From an uncultured Clostridia bacterium (lineage in GTDB: Bacteria > Bacillota > Dehalobacteriia > UBA4068 > JAAVYR01): a stretch of DNA of 10,615 nt. How positions within the stretch are numbered: the stretch's first letter is position 1; each line of letters begins with the position of its first letter. Location: positions 1-10,615 of the forward strand of contig CAMNVD010000036.1 in NCBI GenBank assembly GCA_946562005.1, in the 5' to 3' direction. Of this stretch, positions 5,952 to 10,615 are shown in pieces. A program made the translations under genes and the position numbers. The notes beneath the pieces are model-generated. The model ran no database searches, was not told where the DNA came from, and worked only from the letters and a program-made list of their open reading frames with translations.

Positions 5952-6967
5952 GAAAAGAAAATCAAATGGAGAGAGCTGTTTTTTTTCTCACATATTGTAA
6001 AGCACATCGAAAAGAAATGGTGCGTTTTTTTCTTTTTTGTTGTATTTTTGCAGCTGTCTTTTTTCTGTATCGGTTGCCTTTTGACGCAGTGCTTTACCCA
6101 TCTCTGCTATGTGGCGGGTTAGGTGTTCTTTTTTTGTTGGCGGATTACCGCAAAGCCTATGTGCAGCATTGCCGTTTGGAAGAAATGTTGGCTTTGCCCG
6201 CAGAGGTAATGAATCGGTTTCCTGCTGCCGAAAATATGAGTGAGGTAGACTACCAGGCTATTATCAAAAAGCTACAGCAGGAACAACAAGAACTTGCCGC
6301 AAAATTAAATGGACAATATGAAGACTTGATTGCTTACTATACCACTTGGGTTCATCAGATAAAAATGCCTATTGCAGCAATGGGGCTATACCTGCAAAAT
6401 GAGGATACGGATTTTTCCCATAGAATCGCAAGAGAACTGCATCGTATCGAGGAATATGTGGAAATGGTTTTAGTTTATCTAAGGCTAGATGCAGCAGAAA
6501 CAGACTATGTCATTAAAGAGCTGGATTTGGATAGAATCATAAAAGACGCTGTGAAGAAATTTTCTATTCAATTTATTGAGGGAAAAATCAGTTTAAATTA
6601 TATGCCAATAGAGGCTACGGTAATCAGTGATGAGAAGTGGTTGACTTTTGTTATTGAGCAAGTTTTATCTAATGCGTTGAAATATACAATCGAAGGCGGA
6701 ACCATTGAGATTTCTTTATTATCGCCAAAGACTATGTGTATTGCCGACAGCGGCATGGGGATTGCTCCGGAAGATTTGCCTCGAGTCTTTACGAAAGGCT
6801 ATACAGGGTACAATGGCAGAGAGCATAAGCGGGCAAGCGGCATTGGGCTCTTTCTTTGTAAAGAGATTTGTACTAAGCTAGGGCATGAAATCACGATTTT
6901 CTCTGTAGTAGGCGTGGGGACAAGGGTGTATATTGATTTACAGCAGCAGCCATTAGCCGTAGAATAA
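5948..6967 (+). CDS. BceS-like intramembrane-sensing histidine kinase
   Basis: This is a 339-residue sensor kinase. Two membrane helices (about 26-42 and 47-65) are joined by only a few residues (RLPFD), the hallmark of intramembrane-sensing kinases that cannot bind a ligand outside and take their signal from a partner transporter. A coiled linker (about 100-125) leads to the phospho-acceptor His136 (TTWVHQIKMPI). The ATP domain shows the N box (VLSNALKYT, Asn242), G1 box (DSGMGI, 267-272), the F box (FTKGYTGYNGR, 281-291) and G2 (SGIGLFL, 297-303). The ATG at 5948 overlaps the regulator's TGA, with GAGGGG (5931-5936) upstream, giving translational coupling; ATG 5966 is a weaker alternative. 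Its length and domain order are normal for BceS, and no key residue is missing. The inducer is not readable from sequence; bacitracin-like or lantibiotic peptides are usual for the family. Confidence 0.93.
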   Translation: MRKENQMERAVFFLTYCKAHRKEMVRFFLFCCIFAAVFFLYRLPFDAVLYPSLLCGGLGVLFLLADYRKAYVQHCRLEEMLALPAEVMNRFPAAENMSEVDYQAIIKKLQQEQQELAAKLNGQYEDLIAYYTTWVHQIKMPIAAMGLYLQNEDTDFSHRIARELHRIEEYVEMVLVYLRLDAAETDYVIKELDLDRIIKDAVKKFSIQFIEGKISLNYMPIEATVISDEKWLTFVIEQVLSNALKYTIEGGTIEISLLSPKTMCIADSGMGIAPEDLPRVFTKGYTGYNGREHKRASGIGLFLCKEICTKLGHEITIFSVVGVGTRVYIDLQQQPLAVE

Positions 6968-6971
6968 CTTC

Positions 6972-6985
6972 TTACGAAGATGTAA
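6972..6985. promoter_or_regulatory. BceR-type operator upstream of the transporter genes
   Basis: TTACG-AAGA-TGTAA matches the binding pattern known for BceR-like regulators (TNACA-N4-TGTAA) at all defined positions except one (G for A at 6976). It is the core of a wider inverted repeat, TTCTTAC (6969-6975) and GTAAGAA (6982-6988). A further TGTAAG at 7002-7007 lies 21 bases downstream of the TGTAAG at 6981-6986, two helical turns away, as expected for a second subunit pair on the same face. The transporter promoter and ATPase start lie downstream. Confidence 0.68.
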
Positions 6986-6995
6986 GAAATACATG

Positions 6996-7037
6996 AGGAA
7001 ATGTAAGGCAATGCGATGTTATTACATTTCCTTTTTT
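6996..7037 (+). terminator. rho-independent terminator between kinase and ATPase genes
   Basis: AGGAAATGTAA (6996-7006) pairs perfectly with TTACATTTCCT (7022-7032), an 11-bp stem with a 15-base loop, followed by six T's (7032-7037). It would end the regulator-kinase transcript before the transporter genes. Its right arm lies just upstream of the transporter's -10 element, so the DNA serves two jobs. The arms contain TGTAA and TTACA, the same words as the operator half-sites. Confidence 0.83.
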
Positions 7038-7045
7038 GTCATAAT
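7037..7045 (+). promoter_or_regulatory. extended -10 promoter of the transporter genes
   Basis: TGTCATAAT (TG at 7037-7038, CATAAT at 7040-7045) fits an extended -10 element. The region where a -35 would sit (TGTTAT, 7017-7022) is poor, as expected for a promoter needing an activator. The BceR-like operator lies about 55-70 bases upstream of the -10. The start would be near 7052. Confidence 0.5.
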
Positions 7046-7090
7046 AAAGGCAGACCATATGCAGAATAAGTATGAGGAGGTTATGACAGC

Positions 7091-7855
7091 ATGACTATTT
7101 TAGAAGTAACGGGGCTGCGAAAGACATATACTACTCGCTTTGGCGGTAATAAAGTAGAAGCATTGAAAAATGTAAATTTCTCAGTGAATCAGGGAGAGTA
7201 TGTTGCCATTATGGGGGAGTCAGGGTCTGGGAAAACGACACTCCTAAATATTTTGGCGGCGTTAGATAAACCTACAGCTGGTAGCGTTATCTTAGACGGG
7301 CAGGATTTAACAAAAATTAATCAAGCAAAGGCGGCCGCTTTTCGTCGGAATAACCTGGGCTTTGTCTTTCAAGAGTTTAATTTATTGGATACCTTTACCT
7401 TAGAGGATAATATTTATCTGCCGCTGGTATTAGCGGGAAAAAGCTATGGTGAAATGTCTCAGCGGTTGGCGCCCATAGCGGAGCAGTTGGGCATTTCCGG
7501 TCTCTTGAAAAAATACCCTTACGAAGTATCTGGTGGACAAAAACAACGGGCGGCAGTGGCTCGGGCCATTATCACCCATCCCAAGCTGGTATTGGCGGAC
7601 GAACCTACCGGGGCCTTAGACTCAAAAGCTACAGATGAACTGTTGCGGTTATTCAGCGCTATTAACCAAGGTGGAGAGACTATTCTTATGGTAACTCACT
7701 CTGTAAAGGCGGCAAGTCAGGCAAAACGGGTGCTATTTATCAAAGACGGCGAAGTATTTCATCAGATTTATCGGGGCGATGCCACTAGCGAACAACTTTA
7801 TCAGAAAATATCTGATACCTTGACCATGCTTGCAACAGGCGGTGAAGGACGATGA
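7091..7855 (+). CDS. BceA-like ABC transporter ATPase
   Basis: This 254-residue cytoplasmic ATPase powers the partner permease. Motifs in order are Walker A (GESGSGKTT, 42-50), Q-loop Gln94 (FVFQEFNLL), signature VSGGQKQR (146-153), Walker B LVLADEP (167-173 region, with catalytic Glu171), D-loop (ALDSKA) and switch His203 (VTHS). This is the MacB/LolD-like branch used by Bce-type peptide-resistance transporters, as opposed to importers. The ATG at 7091 has AGGAGG (7075-7080) 10 bases upstream. An earlier ATG at 7083 is only 2 bases from that site and meets a stop after three codons. The last four bases overlap the permease start (ATGA), so the two subunits are likely translated in matched amounts. 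Function is by family and neighbours; substrates in the family include bacitracin, nisin and other lipid-II-binding peptides, and the specific one cannot be told here. Confidence 0.95.
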   Translation: MTILEVTGLRKTYTTRFGGNKVEALKNVNFSVNQGEYVAIMGESGSGKTTLLNILAALDKPTAGSVILDGQDLTKINQAKAAAFRRNNLGFVFQEFNLLDTFTLEDNIYLPLVLAGKSYGEMSQRLAPIAEQLGISGLLKKYPYEVSGGQKQRAAVARAIITHPKLVLADEPTGALDSKATDELLRLFSAINQGGETILMVTHSVKAASQAKRVLFIKDGEVFHQIYRGDATSEQLYQKISDTLTMLATGGEGR

Positions 7856-9897
7856 AAAAAAGTGTTTATCTGAGACTTGCCGTAGATGGTATCCGTAAAA
7901 ATCGCAGGCTTTATTTGCCATATATGCTTACTGGTGCCGTTATGATGATGATGTTTTATATTTTAGCATTTTTGGCAACATCTCCAATGTTGTCTCATAT
8001 GCGGGGTGGCGTAACGTTATCAACTATTTTACCTATGGGAACGAGTGTCATCGCTATCTTTTCTTTACTTTTTCTTTTTTATTCCCAGTCCTTTCTGATT
8101 CGGCAGAGGAATAAAGAGTTTGGTCTTTATCATGTATTGGGCATGGATAAGTGGAACATTTGCCGCATTCTTTTCTGGGAAAACCTTTTGGTAGCGGTAT
8201 GCTCTATAGCTTCCGGCATTGCTTTAGGCGTTGCTTTTTCTAAAATAGCGGAGGTTTGTTTATTAACAATTTTGCAGGAAGAAATCAATTATAACCTTCG
8301 TGTGGGGATGGGTGCCCTGATAGAGACAGTTCGTATTTTTGGTTTGATTTATTTGTTGCTGTTTGTCTATGCTCAAGTACGGGTATATTGCTCTAATGCG
8401 TTAGCATTATTGCTCAGTTCCCAAACGGGAGAGCGTCCACCCAAAGGCAATTGGTTCTTTGCGCTAGTGGGGGCTGTTGTTTTAGGATTTGCTTATTATT
8501 TAGCGGTAACTATCCAGCATCCGTTGCAGGCATTTTTAACCTTCTTTGTTGCTGTGATTATGGTAATCATCGCTACTTATTTGTTGTTTATTACGGGTTC
8601 AGTTGTGTTTTGCCGTATGCTACAAAAGAATAAAAATTATTATTACAAGCCGAATCATTTCATTTCTGTATCTTCTATGGTCTACCGTATGAAGCGAAAC
8701 GGCGCAGGCTTGGCCTCTATCTGCATTTTAAGCACGATGGTATTAGTGACGCTTTCCAGCACCGCCAGTCTTTATCTGGGTATGGAAGACAGCATTAACG
8801 ATATGTGTCCCTATGATATCAATGTGGAAATCACCCTCTATGAGCCGGAAGTATTTCAGGCAGAAACTTTTGCTGCCTATCGCCGTATTGTTGCCGATAC
8901 CGGTGTGCAGCAGGTAGCCCAACGGGAATATCCAATGGGGGAAATCTTGGGGGTTAATAGTGATGACGGCATTTTCTTTGATATGGAAGTGCTGCATGAT
9001 TTTTCTCCTAATTCTTATGGGAAGCTAGTGAATGTGCGTTTGCTGCCTTTGGCGGACTACAATCGGATTATGAAAGCAGAGGAAACACTGGAGGCGGGCG
9101 AATGTCTTCTCTACAGTATGGAAAAACCATATACAAACCATACCTTTGCCATCGGCCATAGCCAAACATTACAGGTGCAAAAGGTTCTATCAGAATTTTT
9201 TGCTGAAGGCAGAAGTACTGTAGAGCTAGAACCTGCTATCTATTTGGTGGTAAAAGATTTGGATACGGTGCGGGATGTCGTAGTCGCCGCTAATGAAGAA
9301 GCGGGGAATAGTGTTGGCAAATTAATCTGGAAATACGGTTTTGATACAGATTTGCCGGAAAAAGAACAAACCGACTTTAGCCGTAAGCTGGGAGATTCTG
9401 TTCGTACCTTTTTCTATGATGCAGACAATCAGCTGATTACTGGTTATTCTTATGGTGTTGACAGCAAGGCCGCCAATCGGGAGGATTTCTTAAATGTGTA
9501 TGGTAGTTTGCTTTTCGTGGGTGTTATGCTTAGTAGTGTCTTTGTATTTGCTGCTGTTTTGATTATTTACTATAAGCAAATTTCCGAAGGTTATGAAGAC
9601 CAATCCCGCTTTGAGATTATGCAGAAGGTGGGCATGACCAGAAAAGACATTCGCAAAAGCATTAACTCGCAAATTCTCACAGTATTTTTTCTGCCGTTAG
9701 TTTTTGCCGGACTTCATTTGGCCTTTGCCTTTCCCTTAGTATTTAAGATTTTGCAGCTGTTAAAGCTACGGGATGTGACGCTATTGGCTATGGTAACGTT
9801 CTGTTGTTTCTTGGTGTTTGGGGTATTCTATGCTGTTGTTTATAAATTGACAGCAGGTGCGTATTATCGCATCGTCAGTGGTCTGCAGAAATCATAA
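7852..9897 (+). CDS. BceB-like FtsX-family ABC permease
   Basis: This is a 681-residue membrane protein with the ten-helix plan of BceB-type permeases. Predicted helices are at about 21-42, 62-83, 108-130, 156-178, 200-219, 226-252 and 286-311. A large extracellular domain of about 235 residues follows (about 312-548), then helices near 549-574, 606-632 and 641-664. FtsX-like segments flank the domain, and its position after helix seven identifies the family. Such permeases, with the ATPase, free lipid-bound cell-wall precursors from antimicrobial peptides and signal transport flux to the partner kinase. The extracellular domain is the part that varies between members and is thought to set peptide specificity. 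The start overlaps the ATPase stop by four bases, with GGTGAAGG just upstream. Length and topology are normal, with no sign of decay. The stop codon lies inside the left arm of the following terminator hairpin. Confidence 0.94.
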   Translation: MKKSVYLRLAVDGIRKNRRLYLPYMLTGAVMMMMFYILAFLATSPMLSHMRGGVTLSTILPMGTSVIAIFSLLFLFYSQSFLIRQRNKEFGLYHVLGMDKWNICRILFWENLLVAVCSIASGIALGVAFSKIAEVCLLTILQEEINYNLRVGMGALIETVRIFGLIYLLLFVYAQVRVYCSNALALLLSSQTGERPPKGNWFFALVGAVVLGFAYYLAVTIQHPLQAFLTFFVAVIMVIIATYLLFITGSVVFCRMLQKNKNYYYKPNHFISVSSMVYRMKRNGAGLASICILSTMVLVTLSSTASLYLGMEDSINDMCPYDINVEITLYEPEVFQAETFAAYRRIVADTGVQQVAQREYPMGEILGVNSDDGIFFDMEVLHDFSPNSYGKLVNVRLLPLADYNRIMKAEETLEAGECLLYSMEKPYTNHTFAIGHSQTLQVQKVLSEFFAEGRSTVELEPAIYLVVKDLDTVRDVVVAANEEAGNSVGKLIWKYGFDTDLPEKEQTDFSRKLGDSVRTFFYDADNQLITGYSYGVDSKAANREDFLNVYGSLLFVGVMLSSVFVFAAVLIIYYKQISEGYEDQSRFEIMQKVGMTRKDIRKSINSQILTVFFLPLVFAGLHLAFAFPLVFKILQLLKLRDVTLLAMVTFCCFLVFGVFYAVVYKLTAGAYYRIVSGLQKS

Positions 9898-9946
9898 AAG
9901 AAAAGACACCCTATCAAACAGGGTGTCTTTTCTTTTATGATTTTTT
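9889..9946. terminator. long bidirectional terminator between convergent genes
   Basis: A perfect 24-bp stem (9889-9912 with 9920-9943) encloses the 7-base loop ATCAAAC. It includes the GC-richer core GACACCCT/AGGGTGTC and ends in six T's on the plus strand (9941-9946). The left arm contains the last codons and stop (9895-9897) of the permease gene. The opposing gene ends at 9953, so one hairpin can serve both; the minus-strand T-run is short (three T's), so it is likely stronger for the plus strand. Confidence 0.88.
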
Positions 9947-9952
9947 ACAATA

Positions 9953-10435
9953 TTATCTAGCTAGCGTGCGGCTTCTCTCGGCAATAGGAACTCGTTGCCT
10001 TGTTTTCTTAGGGGCGGAGGTTAAGTTTAGCAGTCTCACTGTAATATAGGCTGCAAAGGCTGTAATCGTTACCAAACTGACTTTTGACAAGAGATTCCCC
10101 ATGATAGGAATATCATTTGCCGCCAACGGTAATAGTGATACGGCAAGACAAAGCAGGCCATTGGCTAAAGGCAGCAGCGGATAACGATGCCCTGCAATGA
10201 AAGAAACCAAGAGGGAGGAAAGATAAATGTCCAAAAGGTAAACGACGGTTGCTAATGTCTGAAAATGTTCTATTTTCCATTGAAAGAAATAGGCAAGGGT
10301 TCCTAGGAAAAAGACGGTTATGCCCAGAAAGATAGCGTCTATGAGAAAACCTGCTATGAGAATGGGAACGGGCCGGATTTTGCGGGTTCCTTTCTTACTT
10401 TTCGGTAGATGATGTTGGTGTTCTTGATTTTTCAT
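9953..10435 (-). CDS. four-helix membrane protein of unknown function (possibly TIGR04086/YrzE-like)
   Basis: This is a 160-residue integral membrane protein. The N-terminus is basic and His-rich (HQHHLPKSKKGTRKIR, 7-22), followed by four likely helices at about 24-50, 60-82, 86-105 and 117-135. A basic C-terminal tail runs from about 141 to 160. The basic ends suggest both termini are cytoplasmic by the positive-inside rule. The size, four helices and 'LLVSFIAGHR...LANGLLCLAV' segment recall the TIGR04086/YrzE family, but the match is loose and I do not claim a function. The start is supported by AAGAGGAACC about 10 bases upstream on the minus strand. It converges on the transporter genes and diverges from the gene at the right edge, so it is its own transcription unit. 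It is probably not part of the Bce module. Confidence 0.8.
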   Translation of the reverse strand: MKNQEHQHHLPKSKKGTRKIRPVPILIAGFLIDAIFLGITVFFLGTLAYFFQWKIEHFQTLATVVYLLDIYLSSLLVSFIAGHRYPLLPLANGLLCLAVSLLPLAANDIPIMGNLLSKVSLVTITAFAAYITVRLLNLTSAPKKTRQRVPIAERSRTLAR

Positions 10436-10473
10436 GGAATGGTTCCTCTTATATATAAATTAGTGATAAAGTA

Positions 10474-10482
10474 TGGTAAAAT
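10474..10482 (+). promoter_or_regulatory. possible extended -10 promoter for the right-edge gene
   Basis: TGGTAAAAT (TG at 10474-10475, TAAAAT at 10477-10482) is an extended -10 element with no good -35 box. The start would be near 10489 and the leader about 55 bases. It overlaps an 8-bp inverted repeat (10477-10500). A promoter for the divergent minus-strand gene must lie in the same 108-base gap, but I could not place it with confidence. Confidence 0.45.
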
Positions 10483-10500
10483 ATACGATAAGATATTTTA
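10477..10500. repeat. inverted repeat in the divergent intergenic region
   Basis: TAAAATAT (10477-10484) and ATATTTTA (10493-10500) are perfect 8-bp arms around an 8-base spacer. The left arm covers the putative -10 element of the rightward gene. Because the region is very AT-rich, chance symmetry is possible; an operator shared by the two divergent genes is the interesting reading. Confidence 0.4.
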
Positions 10501-10543
10501 TAAATCAGAAGTAAACTTTCTGGCTATGAATAGGAGATTTATT

Positions 10544-10615
10544 ATGGAACAATTTGTTCTCTATAATTGTGTCAATGCAGACCCACTTTTTTTATTATAT
10601 CAAAAGGGGCAGGTA
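10544..10615 (+). CDS. N-terminal start of an unrecognised gene (partial)
   Basis: An open frame begins at ATG 10544 and runs off the right edge after 24 codons (begins MEQFVLYNCVNADPLFLLYQ). AGGAG (10532-10536) lies 7 bases upstream, a good ribosome site, so the start is credible. The fragment shows no signal peptide or motif, and I do not recognise the family. It is divergent from the four-helix membrane protein gene. Confidence 0.6.
   Translation, partial: MEQFVLYNCVNADPLFLLYQKGQV

Noticed and set aside
5711..6007. 98-codon open frame on the minus strand across the regulator/kinase junction
   Set aside because: It is antisense to two well-supported genes, lacks a ribosome site and shows no protein-like motif; it is a shadow of real coding.
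5979..6140. Several runs of 6-8 T's near the start of the kinase gene, as a possible phase-variation tract
   Set aside because: They encode the Phe/Leu-rich membrane helices and are broken into short runs; the frame is intact, and similar runs are common in AT-rich membrane genes.
7083..7094. Three-codon open frame ATG-ACA-GCA-TGA overlapping the ATPase start
   Set aside because: It lies only 2 bases from the Shine-Dalgarno sequence and is too short to be meaningful; it is probably chance.
8743..8997. 84-codon minus-strand open frame inside the permease gene
   Set aside because: It lies entirely within the conserved permease coding region in another frame and has no supporting signals.
1..10615. 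CRISPR arrays, tRNA or rRNA genes, insertion sequences and phage genes
   Set aside because: No spaced direct repeats, cloverleaf-like sequence, transposase or phage-type protein was seen on reading both strands.

Overview
The window reads as a low-to-moderate GC Firmicutes chromosome. Supporting signs are strong AGGAGG-type ribosome sites, extended -10 promoters, a lipoprotein with a copper-amine-oxidase-like C-terminal domain, a Staphylococcus-type short methionine aminopeptidase and a Bce-type peptide-detoxification module. The gene order O-methyltransferase tail / U32 protein / DUF4911-like protein fits Negativicutes or Clostridia. That taxonomic placement is inference and was not tested by any search. 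No mobile element, CRISPR array, tRNA or rRNA was seen, and every gap between genes is shorter than 300 bases.

Bases 1-1616 hold what looks like a tRNA-modification cluster: the last 16 codons of a probable SAM-dependent O-methyltransferase, a complete U32-family protein (TrhP/YegQ type, four cysteines, tRNA U34 hydroxylation in characterised members) and an 84-residue DUF4911-like protein. A weak terminator follows.

Bases 1640-3266 are a single-gene unit. A near-consensus promoter (TTGAAA-17-TATAAT) has its -35 box at the centre of a 31-bp palindrome. A second hairpin sits at the predicted transcript start. The gene encodes a 486-residue secreted lipoprotein and is closed by a good terminator.

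Bases 3315-5205 carry a two-gene unit: a two-pass membrane protein with a Gly/Ser/His-rich N-terminus and a TPM-like (YgcG-like) extracytoplasmic domain, then map (methionine aminopeptidase). An extended -10 promoter precedes the pair and a terminator follows it.

Bases 5224-9946 form a complete Bce-type antimicrobial-peptide sensing and resistance module. An OmpR-family response regulator and an intramembrane-sensing histidine kinase (4-base overlap) are followed by a terminator and a BceR-like operator. Then come the ATPase and a ten-helix FtsX-type permease with a large extracellular domain (4-base overlap). By analogy with known modules, the permease both removes the peptide from its lipid target and reports transport activity to the kinase; the regulator then activates the transporter promoter. 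The operator and the internal terminator between the kinase and ATPase genes imply that the sensor pair is made constitutively while the transporter is inducible.

A 24-bp perfect-stem hairpin separates the permease from a convergent gene for a four-helix membrane protein (9953-10435, minus strand). A divergent intergenic region with an inverted repeat leads to the first 24 codons of an unrecognised gene that runs off the right edge. I found no clearly undescribed system. The best candidates for a closer look are the palindromic promoter of the lipoprotein gene, the operator/terminator layout inside the Bce module, and the pairing of the TPM-like protein with map.
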